Positions 54,288 through 64,000 of a stretch of 64,000 nucleotides of DNA are shown here, piece by piece. The notes beneath the pieces are model-generated. The model saw nothing but the letters and a program-made list of their open reading frames with translations, had not been told where the DNA came from and ran no database searches. The stretch comes from Cristatella mucedo (lineage: Eukaryota > Bryozoa > Phylactolaemata > Cristatellidae): contig WPIO01000047.1 of the NCBI GenBank assembly GCA_009760855.2, positions 124,001 to 188,000 of the forward strand, given 5' to 3'. The position numbers were made by a program, and so were the translations under genes. The first letter of the stretch is position 1. Each line of letters starts with the position of its first letter.

Positions 54288-54362
54288 GATAATAATAATA
54301 ATAATGCACTTGATAAAGCGCCCTCAGAGAACTGTTATCTCTTTCTAGGCACTTTGCACATA
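54288..54362 (-). mobile_element. LINE-A 3' tail
   Basis: AATAATAATAATAATGCACT, AAAGCGCCCTCAGAGAACTG, then cut off by LINE-B sequence. Confidence 0.8.
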
Positions 54363-54389
54363 CAAGGCTTTGAGTCCGATGAAGAAACC

Positions 54390-54950
54390 TCCTTCGTAAC
54401 ACCCACGTAGTTATTGTGGAGTTACAGACGGAGATACTTTAATGGCTGGATGGCTTCCGGTTGATCAACAGATACAGAGCTATGGTGGGAACTCACAAGG
54501 CCCGTGGCGGCTTCGATTTTTCAATTCTAGCGGAAGTGCTGCACCAGTTTCAGCCTCTTCGTTCCCTCAGATCGTGTATGGATAATAAATTAGTTGTTCC
54601 ATTCCTGCACTTGAAGACCGTACCGTTGGCGACAGAAGGGTTTGGCTCTGCTGGTCGTAGACTGTGGAACTCACACTTCACAATTCCTACGAAGCAACAC
54701 CTACTCTCCCGCTGCCGGCTTTGGCACATCCTTCGCAGCCGCCTTGAGCTGCCGCTTCCTTGCTACTCACTAATTTAACTGCTCTCATGACTCAGCTATG
54801 ATTCTCACTTTCTCTTTGCTGTGTGAGATGAAGTTTCGTTTGGCTCCGAATGCGTACCGATTGTGCGCTATACCAAACTCTACGGTGTAATTCTCACATA
54901 GTTTGTGTGGTTTTGTGGAGTTACAGACAGAGGCACATTAAATTACAAGT
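54390..54950 (+). mobile_element. LINE-B fragments, two pieces in tandem
   Basis: 54,390-54,440 matches the LINE-B 3' terminus (GTTATTGTGGAGTTACAGAC). 54,441-54,945 restarts within the RT C-terminus (GGCTGGATGGCTTCCGGTTG..) and runs to another terminus (TTTTGTGGAGTTACAGACAG). Heavily frameshifted. Confidence 0.75.
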
Positions 54951-55112
54951 ATGGCCCACACCAGTGCTGCATTGGTTACCATATAGTCTTTGACAGCTTC
55001 TAAATTAACTATGTCAAGTTCAATCTTGCCGCCGTCGTTAGCACGTTTCAACTCCGGCCTCGTAGCAGTCTAATCAGTACCCATTAGCAGACTGGTAATA
55101 GAGGTGACATTT

Positions 55113-55215
55113 GTGGTAATAATAATAATAAGAGTAATACCGATAAATTTTGATACCACTCTTAGAGAACTTGATCTCTTTCTAGGCAGATTACATTTGG
55201 TTTAAAGGAAGCATT
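55113..55215 (-). mobile_element. LINE-A 3' tail, degraded
   Basis: (AAT)n run, CTCTTAGAGAACTTGATCTC, TTTCTAGGCAGATTACATTT. Confidence 0.75.
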
Positions 55216-55689
55216 ATGAAAAAACTAAAGTAAAAAACTGTTGTACGCTTCTCAGATGCCAGAACTCGTTGAAACAAAGTCATTGAAACGTGTAGTTTAT
55301 TTAGAACCGGTAGAAGTTCGGGAAAAAGCCATTTCACAACGTGCCGGTATTCCGAATATTCTCTTGGCTCTACACCATTACTCTAATAATTTTGTCAAGT
55401 TTTTCATCTTTTGAATTACAAATTCTTGTGGAGCCTCCAGCTACGCTAGTATTGAAACACTCAATAATAAGGTAAGTGCAAATGTATTCAAGTAAATAAA
55501 AAGTAGCCATCCTTCATGAATTTTGGCATGCAATAAACTTATTGTAATCGCTTCCATACACAGTGTCGGATACCGGTGCCGTCGACTCGGGTCGACAAGC
55601 TGCTCCTCGAGTCTTCGCTCCGAGGCAACACGCGAAATGTCCGGAAGCCGAAAAAAAACTATCGGCACGATTTCATCTCATCTCTAGCG

Positions 55690-55885
55690 TCGGTGCTGCT
55701 GCTGGCTGTCACTGTAGTGTCGACAGTCAGGTTGCTCGAACTCGAGTCTTTGTAGCACGACTATAACGATATAAAAACGATGTTATAAAAAAGGCACTTG
55801 GCTGCACCAGCGACAACGACTGCCTCTGGGCCCTTGAGCGCAGCTGACGGAAGTCAAACGACGCTTTGCCAATGTCAATAAAAGC
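55690..55885 (-). pseudogene. Duplicate of the Ser/Thr stalk exon at 38.6-38.8 kb
   Basis: Nucleotide similarity to about 38,735-38,925, covering the acceptor side and start of the stalk exon. On the minus strand both read AG/AC then SSSNVTIDSTMTG (38.8 kb) or SSSNLTVDTTVTA (here). This copy soon meets a TAG (about 55,666) with no donor, so it is probably a pseudo-exon. Confidence 0.5.
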
Positions 55886-56859
55886 ACCTGAAAGCATCAC
55901 TGAATCTGTTGATCGTTAGAGTGCACTGCTACAACGTCGCCACACATTCTTTACATGGCCTAAAACGCAACCGTACAGCTAAAATAAATAGCGGTACGAT
56001 CTCAAAAACGATACAGAGACAACAGAGTGTTTCGAAAAATGCCTATTCCTTCCACTTACAGTAAAGCATCATAGGAACGCTTTGCCCTGACTCTCAGTCC
56101 CACCTGCCCGTTTTTCCTGGGTCTCCTAGCCCAGCCTTCTACATGGTACGAATGGCAAATTAAGAATGGGCCAAGGTGCCTAAATCGGTGGCGTTTGCAC
56201 CCAAGTTCCAATATGTTCATGCTATATTGCTCCCGCAGTTGTGCAGGCGTGTACTCAAGCAATTTTGTCAACATGCTGACCGCCGGCCTGTCCCTAGGCC
56301 ACAGCCACCAGCTGTTAGACCCTGGGGTGGTTTAGGGCACTACCGGTCTGCCTGCACTGGCAGTGTGCCGGCGAGCCCTGTGTCTATGATCGAATCATGC
56401 ATACATAGAAACACAAACCACAAGAACTACCATTTTTCATTGATCGGCCAATTTATTTATTGAACTACTGCTAAATTAAATTAGCTAGCAACATGTCTCG
56501 CGATAATCTACGGTAGGTGGTATACAAGCCGATGTCATGCAGTTTCAGATCATTGTGCTCTTTGCTTTGAGACAATTTAAGAGTTGCGCTCTGGACGTCA
56601 GGTCATACTCTAAGAGGCCTGCCTGGCGCTCTATATGAGATTTTTGTACACCATAGGCTGGAAGCCTGAAGGTATCCACCGCTGTCTAATATACTTTTCT
56701 ATGACATAGATATAGTAGGACCTTAAGGCAGCTACTTTCTGGGCGAAAATACCGTCTTCGCTATTGCCGCTTAGTTCCCTTTTCCAATCTGACATCATTA
56801 TAAGAATGCTCTAAAACGACATCATCCGAAATTCTCGACAGGTTTGTATTTCTGACCAA
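55886..56859. other. No supported feature
   Basis: A good donor (GCTTTACT/GTAAGT, minus strand, near 56,065) ends a frame reading EGWARRPRKNGQVGLRVRAK, but no acceptor or domain supports an exon. Confidence 0.3.
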
Positions 56860-57045
56860 TCACACCGTGAGCTCTCGCCCGAACTGCCTATTGTTTACCA
56901 AAGGCATGAAAGCTATATTGTACTAGCTATTATGGGTAGGTCTATTAAGCTTAAGCTTTTAAAACGCATTCAAAAGATCAGGTCATGACCGACTGTCCAT
57001 TGACAGACATTCGAGGACTATGCACACGCTAAACTTCAGAAGTAT
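56860..57045 (+). mobile_element. LINE-A linker fragment, old
   Basis: Diverged match to 49,905-50,060 of the long copy (CACACCGTGAGCTCTCGCCC, AAAAGATCAGGTCATGACCG, GACTGTCCATTGACAGACAT). Confidence 0.65.
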
Positions 57046-57469
57046 TTCGACGTCTGGGGTAGCCACTTTGATGGCCACCTACTCGCCTGCATCTTGAGTA
57101 AATATCTACTGTTATTATCCATAACAATATGGCACTGATTAAAACTATCGGGCATTCTGCGTAATTTATAAAGTCGATATGATGTTTCTCTTCACTAACT
57201 TGTAGTTACTTTTCTGATCCTATCCTTGAGGCCAGAGCTGAACAAACGCTCGAAAACACCTGTAGGTTTTGCTTAGTACTGGGCTAGATAATGTTAGTTC
57301 AAAATTTATATTGCGATCTAGCAGAAGTAAGACTTTTCTTGGCACCTAACGTTCTCTAGGAGGGAAGAATTTTAATCGGTTAGTAATCGCATGCATCGTT
57401 TCGGGAAGCAACGCGCCGAGAGGGCGATTCACACAAGCGGAACAAAGCTGGCAAGGATAAGGTGAATTT

Positions 57470-57625
57470 TCAGTTTTCTGTTAAATTACATCAAGTCAGT
57501 GGACATCGCATCATCAATCGGACGGGATTTTCACTTTTTGACAGTGTAAGAAATGCGGACGCGGCCATTAAAAGATTTGAGGTTGCTTGAAAGGCACAGC
57601 CAAACTAACAGCGTGAAACGATATA
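57470..57625 (-). mobile_element. LINE-A 3' UTR/RT fragment, old
   Basis: TTAAATTACATCAAGTCAGT followed by ACATCGCATCATCAATCGGA and AAAAGATTTGAGGTT, in the order seen in better copies. Confidence 0.55.
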
Positions 57626-57902
57626 AGCTACCCACCTGTTGCTATTGTTACCTAGGTTTCAGCCTTTCAACTAAGACCAGAAAAACATGACTCTCGAACT
57701 CATTGTTCTCTGCATTTTTGTCAGTATCTCTAGTACGCTTCTGCTGACGTGACTAGCCAGCAGCTTCAGCTTCGCGAAATCATCGTGAACTTCCGCTTCC
57801 GCGGCAGTCTCTCTGGCGCATTGTTTCCGGCGAGGAGGACTCTTTCTTTCAGAATTCCCTGTGCGAAGTTTAGAAGCCTCATCCGGTGTCCCTCCGAACC
57901 AT

Positions 57903-58308
57903 TGTTATAATAATAATAACAATAATAACAATTCACTTGATAAAGCGCCCTCAGTGAACTCAATCTCTCTCTAGGCGCTTTACATTTGCTGTAAAGTGAA
58001 ATGCAATTGAATGGTAAGTAAAATCATGCTTGAAAAACAAACAAAATGAATAACATGGTTAGGGGTGACATGCACAGGGTCAGCATGCAAATGTGGTTAG
58101 TGGCAGCATGCACAGTGTCAGCACGCATAAGCACATCAAGGACGAATCACAGGGATCCACTAAATGCTGTCCTAAATAGGTGTGTTTTTAAGTTACTTTT
58201 AAATGTGGTCAGGTCAGGGGATGTTCTGACGCAGGTCGGGAGGGAGTTCCAGGCTTTGGGAGCATATGAACTAAATGCACGGTCTCCAAAGGATTTAAGG
58301 ATGTTAAT
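57903..58308 (-). mobile_element. LINE-A copy, short
   Basis: Well-preserved (TTA)n tail, hairpin and 3' UTR plus the last codons of the RT (minus frame 58,147-58,362: [20 protein letters not shown] and FKSNLKTHLFRTAF). Truncated at about 58,308. Confidence 0.9.
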
Positions 58309-59599
58309 GGATAGCTCGCCTTTGCCTTTGAGACTCTGCTGATGCTGGATCAAGATTTGCATTCATCCAACAATCTACTGGATGCAAATGTATAGTCTAA
58401 CGGTTACTCGCAGCTACTAAACAACATTGGTAACACTCACACTAGTACACGCGCTAGCTCAAGAAACGCCAAGCGGAAGCTGGGAAGCAGTCTCACTTCG
58501 GACGTAAAGCAGAGAGCACAAGCTTCTGTAATGCCAGGGTCATCCGTAAATAAAAATTCTACCAAGTTTTACCCTTAGAAAAACCTTATCAAGTTAAAAC
58601 CGTTCAAGTGCCTAAAGTTGTAGCATTGCAATTTTCGAATTTCAACTATTAGAGTGCATGTTTCAGCTGCATATTCAAATTATTATATATAATGTTCCCT
58701 CTTTATTGACACTCGAAGTTGTTTTTTCCCTTGTTATGTGACTACACAGCCATCACGATTGACTCAATGTAGATGCAACGTCAGGCACTGACAAAATTAC
58801 AAACTAACCATCAAAATGTAGCTTATTATAGTGGAAGATGGCGTGTAGTTACTCGCCGGCTTACTTGGTTATGGTTTCTCGTTAGCATGGGAAGTGGCGG
58901 AGCCAAAGAGCCCAGCCGTCACAACGACGAAATCACGTTTCAATTCCACTAGATGAGCAGCAACCGGGGAGTTAGTGCCGAATAAGCACTATAATTTTGC
59001 ACTATAGTTTTTAATCCGTGGGGTTGAGAGCCCCACCCACAGCATAATCTTGTGGGAGCGGTCCCGAAATAAAAGTTTTTGCATGTCTTGCCCCAGCCAC
59101 TTACAAAATCCCGACTCTGCCGTCACTAGGCGTGGGAGCGCTTGTTCACCTCTGCTGTTCTCTTCATTAAGCACTCCTCTGTGAAAATGCGTTGCTATCC
59201 GTTAAGAATTCTTTGTCAGTTTTCAATAGTTTGTAATCCGTTCGTTTTTTTTAGCGATTTCTCACTTACCTGAGCTCGCTCCTTACTCGAATTCTACGCT
59301 CATTATTGTCAATATGTCGGAGTGTGGGCGCCTTGGCATTAGCTACCATTCTCGGCAATACCGTAGACGCGCTCTACTGAGCTCAAGTTGCGGCAGGCGA
59401 ACGAATTTCAAGTTGAAACTTTCTAAGCTCGACGCGTGGAAAAGAAAAGTACAGGGAATTTCGTAGACTCTAGACAGAAAAATAACACAACCAAGAGAAT
59501 TTTCCAAAATGAATGAGTTAGACGGAGATGTTAGATTGGTAAGGTAGACGGAGCTTCCTAGAAGTTTTAAAAGGTTAGACTACAAAGGCTCCACAACAG
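58309..59599. other. No supported feature
   Basis: No gene or repeat recognised. Confidence 0.35.
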
Positions 59600-60160
59600 C
59601 ATATAAATGTTTCCCGAGCTTATCGCAAAATCGGAAGTCTCGGCCGGTCGCGCACAGAGAGTGACGCTCGCCTGGCGCATCTAGCGAACTACGAAGGAAC
59701 GCGGCTGCAATAATGCGGCTCTGACGCGGAATGGGTGAAAACTCCGGGCGAGGTGCGGGCCACCTACGCGGCCACCTGCCTCCTTCTAGGGTACTCCATC
59801 TCCACCGACCCACCGTGCTCAATGATTCTCTTACATCTAGTAGGCTTTCATTTCTCATCTGACGCAGAACCAGTTCTTGACCGACGCCTGCATTGGAGCT
59901 CTGGTCTTTCGGCGCAGTCAGCGACACTGCTGGGCAGCCAACGCCTCCGCTCCGCCGGCGGCGCTGCGACGGCCAGGTCTCCGCTAGGTGGCGCTTCAAC
60001 GGTAAGGTCTCCCGCCAGACGGCGCTTCAACGGCCAGGTCTCCGCCAGGCGGCGGAGCGGCGGCGGCGGCGGAGCGCGCCAATCACTGCGTCCTGCGTCC
60101 TGGAGCGCCGCATCGGCGTCTCATCTCGGCTAGTCAAATCTCGGAGGCGGGGCTCGCCCC
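59600..60160. promoter_or_regulatory. CpG-rich block, possible promoter
   Basis: CG-dense sequence unlike its AT-rich surroundings, with a CGGCGGCGGCGG run near 60,058. Frames on both strands here are open mainly because stops are rare in GC-rich DNA. Could be a CpG-island promoter for a gene to the right or left; no first exon could be identified. Confidence 0.35.
59956..60052 (+). repeat. Three tandem GC-rich units of about 31 bp
   Basis: Units share GGCGCTTCAACGGCCAGGTC TCCGCC-type sequence (GACGGCCAGGTCTCCGCTAG; CAACGGTAAGGTCTCCCGCC; CAACGGCCAGGTCTCCGCCA). Confidence 0.8.
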
Positions 60161-61069
60161 GAGGTTCAACTTGCTACGTCACATGTTGTCGCCCATGCCA
60201 CGTCTGAGCTTGCACTGTTTGCTTTTGATGAGCTCGAATGCGTGGAATAATCTCCAGGGCCGCATACTCCAGTTGCGGGTTTTAGGCATTTCCGAGAAAA
60301 CGTTAATGAAAAAACGTCTGAATGTTTGCAGAGCAACGGTTGGTAGTCGTTTATGTTCGTGGCTTGCAAGGAGTTTTATTTTTATGTGATGCACAACCTG
60401 GCGTTTCTTCGTAAAAAAGCATCGCTCGTGGCTGTTAATACCTTTTTAGCATTAAGTGTTTATCAATGCAGGATGCTCAAGTCTTTCGAATGTGTAGGAT
60501 TTAAGTACTTCCCCAGCCAGTCTCTTACACAATTGGTCGTATGCTGGTCTCTGAGAAGAATCGTAGTCTTCAAGGGGCCTTAGTAAATAACCTATCAGAG
60601 CAAGGATATGGTGTCTTTTTTCAAAACATTAGCAATAACCGTTTAAAACACACCGATGTCGTCAAAATTGCACTTTTCAGCTTGATTTCCACGTTGTACC
60701 TGTGGACATTAGAGACCGGCACTGAATTCAGTTCAATCATTCTGAGCCAACGGACTCTATTTGTAGTGTGTGTGGTTGAAACTATCACTGCAGTGACCTT
60801 GCAACCGTTTTAAAAAGCTGTTATTTTAAACGAAGAGATTTGAATGCAGTCCGCATTCAAATCGACACCTTCAGTTGAGGTACTCTTGGCCGAAAGGCGC
60901 GCCTGTGACGACGTGCATATACTTTGCCGCCAACTGTTTAGTTTTGGGTGACTCGGCGGGCAGCTGAACTCCTCAGCACAGTTGTCGGCCTCGAGCCCGA
61001 ATCGGGGTCAGTCGTTCAGCTTCCGGAGCCCTAGCAACGTTCCATCTGTTCTGGTCCCGCCATTGAACT
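60161..61069. other. No supported feature
   Basis: Overlapping plus-strand frames (60,171-60,389; 60,353-60,583; 60,541-60,813) have no domain or splice support. Confidence 0.35.
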
Positions 61070-62140
61070 ACGTAACTGAATGCTTGCCTTGCCGATATTC
61101 GATCCTGGATGTCGGAAAACTTTCTGAAATTAAATGATGATACAACCGAACTGCTACTCATAGGACACCCTAAGCGTGTGGCCGGATTAATGCTTGCCTT
61201 GCCGATATTCAATCCTGGATGTCGGAAAACTTCCTGAAATTAAATGACGATAAAACCAAACTGCTACTCATAGGACACCCTAAGTGTGTGGCCGGATTAA
61301 AAGGCTTTGCTGTTTTAATAAGTGATGCTATTGTGCGGCCATTACCACGTGCTCGAAATTTAGGTGTCGTATTCAACAGCTGCCTCAATTTCAAAAGCTT
61401 CATTCAGAAGACTGCCTCTACAGCTAGCCATCACATCCGATCCCTATCCAAGATTAGGAGCTGTCTCCCACAGTGGCTTGTAAAAAATTTAACTAGCTCT
61501 GTAGTTCTGTCTCGGCTTGATTATTGTAATTCCCTCTTGGCTGGGCTGCCAAAGAAAGCTATGCCACTGCAGTGGACAATGAATATGGCTGCAAGGCTAG
61601 TCTTCAAGTCCCAGTGATTTGAGCACGTGTCTCCTTTGCTGAAAGAGCTATGATGGTTGCCGGTTGAGCAAAGGATACAGAGCAAAGTTCTTACGCTGAC
61701 CCACAAGGCCCGCCACGGCTTGGCTCCTTCATACCTAGCTGAACTGCTGCACCAGTTTCAGCCTGTTCGCGCCCTCAGGTCTTAGCTGTCCCATTCCTCT
61801 GCTTAAAGGCAGTTGGCGACAGAAGCTTTAGCTCTGCAGGTCCTAGGCTGTGGAACTCGCTTCCACAATTCTTACGCAACGACAATTACTCTCCTACTGC
61901 CGACTATCGTACATCATTTTCAGCGGTCCTGAGCTGCTACTTCTATGCTACTCACTACCTCAACTGCTCTCCTGACTCTGCTATGCTTCCCACTTTCTCT
62001 TTGTTGCGTGAGACGAAGTCTGTTGGCTACCGAATGCGTACCAAAAGCCGCTTAGGCTGTGAGTGCGCTATACAAAACAACACCCACATGGTCTTTATGA
62101 CTTCGTGGAGTTACAGACGGAGATACATTCCATTACATAT
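61070..62140 (+). mobile_element. LINE-B copy with internal duplication
   Basis: Frame 61,219-61,617 encodes MSENFLKLNDDKTKLLLIGH, ARNLGVVFNSCLNF and SRLDYCNSLLAGLP, then a stop; the rest continues frameshifted to the 3' end (GGAGTTACAGACGGAGATAC). The first 110 bp (61,081-61,190) are repeated in tandem (61,191-61,300). Confidence 0.88.
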
Positions 62141-63605
62141 GTAGTCTGTAAGCTTCTTCCAATGGCCGCGCTTGTACAATTGCCCCTTCGAGCTCTAGGA
62201 TTCGAGTGGTGTTGTATACTGCTGTGGCTCCGGCGGCAGCAGAGCTAGTGGAGTCTCACGGAGACACAGCGGGTGCACGAGCCCGGTAGACGAGACTCTC
62301 CGTTATTATTCTAAACGGGCACATGTATGGGAGCCTAATCAATCGCAGCAGACGACACGAAGTATAATTTGCCTTACTGGCCCGACGCTGCGCTGCTTCA
62401 ACGGCTTAACTATTGGCCACGGGGTGAGACATGTACGTCAGAGTCAGGCCTTACGCTAGTTACAAGAGCAGAAGCCACAGGCGCGCACAACACTGCCGCG
62501 ACCCGCGAGCTTCTACTTGCTCTCAGTGCTATCCGCTAGCCTCGCCACTGTGTCTGCTGAAATGGCGGCGTGCCAATTAGGCCGCGTTGTGGCTGATAAT
62601 AATTAGTCGCGGCTTCTGAACTATAATCGTTTAGAAGCGATCGTGCGATATTCTGTGGCCAGTGCAGCGTAAAAGCCGACGCCGTATACCAGGCAGTCTG
62701 GTATTCGCCAGGAATAAATGCTGAACCATTGTAGCTGATTTGAGCTCCAGGCTTGGAGCCTTTCGTGAGTTGTTATACGTCAGGGCCGCTGTTGAATGCC
62801 GGTAACCATTATTTGCTGTCGAATAGACTTCTTTAAGTTATCTGTCTACGTATCCGGATACGTACTTGTCATATTATAACGTAGGTACTCTACGCAGGTG
62901 TAACTTTTCGCTCCTGTCAGCATGCGTGCCTGCATTGATGCTGCAATTACAAGTCGCACGTCCAGATGCAAGGCTCATGCTTCACTGGGTATTTGTCGTG
63001 AGTCGCCAGAGATTACTACTTCTGTTTGGGAGCACAGTGTTTGGGGCTTAGTTCTGTCTAGACGCGGCGGAAGCCACTGAGATCCGCTTTTAGCACTAGG
63101 CTGGATCGAATCCACTCACGCGACGTAGGACGTAGCAACTTCCGATTACAGCTAAACCGTTCGTCGGTCAACGGACTAAGGATCTCAAGCCATAAGGTGA
63201 TTGCTACGGTATGCTCGAGTACCAGCTAAGACCGGTTAAAAATCATAAATAAATCGTCATTGAATTTCCAATGTTGAACGATGATTTTAATTCAATTTTT
63301 TTTTAATTTTAATGCTTATTAGCTTCTCTGTACCTTGTTTCTCGCGATGTTGCCTGAGATAGTTAAGCGATTATTCGGCTCTCACACTTTTTTCGATCAA
63401 ATTCTCTATCGAAAATGAGCTGTTCGTAAACCTACTTGCTTTACAGCGCGTGAAACTCACCAAGTAAGAGATCGTGTTTCCTTAGAGCGCTATTCAAGTA
63501 TCGAATTATTAATACGCGCCTTGATCTACTTTTTTTTAAATATGCTTGAATTACTACCATGAGAAACAGAGAACAAAACACACTTACCTTAGTATGAACC
63601 GCAGT
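62141..63605. other. No supported feature
   Basis: Moderately GC-rich left half, AT-rich right half (63,240-63,320). No gene or repeat recognised. Confidence 0.35.
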
Positions 63606-63607
63606 TA

Positions 63608-63725
63608 ACATAATGTAATTTCGTCTGACACTCCACGAGTACGAGGGTAGTACGCAGAAGAGTTCTCTTTAGCGCACTTGAAATTGAAGTGACTTTTGGT
63701 AGGCATTCGGTAGACAAATGACTTT
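63608..63725 (-). mobile_element. LINE-B 3' fragment, degraded
   Basis: TAATGTAATTTCGTCTGACA, then GTAGGCATTCGGTAGACAAA in the order found at 42,150-42,280. Confidence 0.6.
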
Positions 63726-63727
63726 AG

Positions 63728-63988
63728 CTGGTCCCTGTAATTCGTCTTTTATATGCATATGCGTACTGACACTGTTGCACACTGCCGCCAACCGTACTTG
63801 CATGCTGACCCCCTGTACACGTCACCCCTAACCATGTTATTCTCATTGTTATTTGAGCATGCTACCTCTAACCATTCAATCGTGCCTCCTTTGCAGGAAT
63901 TGTAAAGCACCTAGAAAGAGATTGAGTTCTCCTAGAGCGCTTTATCAAATATGCTATATTCATCATCATCATTATTATTATTATTATC
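63728..63988 (+). mobile_element. LINE-A 3' tail
   Basis: GCTGGTCCCTGTAATTCGTC through CATGCTGACC, TGCAGGAATTGTAAAGCACC, hairpin AGAAAGAGATTGAGTTCTCC and a TCATCATCATTATTATT terminus. Confidence 0.9.
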
Positions 63989-64000
63989 TCACGAAGCAGA

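Noticed and set aside
57766-57963. Minus-strand charged frame (SERKSPPRRKQCARETAAEAE region) as an exon
   Set aside because: Similarity to the alternative frame near 38.2-38.3 kb is too weak to claim, and no acceptor/donor pair fits.
60171-60813. Cluster of plus-strand frames after the CpG-rich block as a gene
   Set aside because: Overlapping short frames without domain, consistent splice sites or shared phase.
1-64000. CRISPR arrays, rRNA genes, bacterial operons
   Set aside because: No regularly spaced repeats with unique spacers, no rRNA-like conserved blocks, and the gene structure is eukaryotic with transposons.

Overview
The window looks like a gene-poor, transposon-rich stretch of an animal genome, probably an invertebrate; I cannot name the species. 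Reasons: many L2/CR1-like non-LTR retrotransposon copies, tRNA-derived SINEs that borrow a LINE tail, solo LTRs, a hAT transposase relic, (TTA)n and (TC)n microsatellites, and a few spliced exons of extracellular or membrane proteins on the minus strand. There is no bacterial-style operon, rRNA, CRISPR array or convincing tRNA gene outside SINE heads.

Repeat families defined here by comparing copies within the window. LINE-A: L2-like, with AP-type endonuclease and reverse transcriptase, a 3' hairpin region (AAAGCGCC..AGAGATTAAGTTCTCT..GGGCGCTTTAT) and a terminal TTA repeat. The longest copy is at 48.7-52.76 kb, + strand. LINE-B: a second L2/CR1-like family, all copies 5'-truncated, ending in ATTAC-type repeats. 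SINE-1: a tRNA-like head joined to the LINE-A hairpin tail. SINE-2: a second tRNA-derived SINE with a different tail. A 516-528 bp solo LTR (TGTAAC..GGTACA) occurs twice.

Layout. 1-25.7 kb: LINE and SINE debris, two minus-strand exons (transmembrane exon near 3.1 kb, Cys-rich exon near 15.5 kb), a solo LTR (9.3 kb), a long TC/TCTATC microsatellite (19.2-19.55 kb) and a GC-rich promoter-like block (22.6-23.9 kb). 25.9-35.6 kb: a compact, AT-rich, intronless, virus-like gene cluster. 35.6-64 kb: LINE/SINE debris again, with a three-exon minus-strand membrane-protein gene (38.2-39.1 kb), a hAT relic (40.8-41.5 kb), the longest LINE-A, and further exon-like relics near 54.0 and 55.7 kb.

The virus-like cluster is the most interesting part. 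It has a protein-primed family B DNA polymerase of the Polinton/adintovirus kind (N-terminal zinc-finger region, DFE exonuclease motif, inserted endonuclease-VII-like zinc finger, DANSLY, NAFFGKTMEN and YTDTDS motifs). Behind it are five small genes, three tandem minus-strand genes resembling phage tail-fibre shafts with different C-terminal heads, and a divergent plus-strand gene with long glycine-rich hydrophobic segments. Most genes on both strands begin a few bases after a TTTATATAG-like motif, which suggests a shared virus-type promoter. No capsid, packaging ATPase, protease or integrase gene is recognisable. Frameshifts, stop codons and a microsatellite expanded inside the polymerase show that the copy is decaying.

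Flanking LINE-B at 35.6-36.1 kb is a 5'-inverted insertion near the right edge of the cluster, and a SINE-1 plus an imperfect inverted repeat sit just left of it. No terminal inverted repeats could be found, so the true ends of the element are not established.
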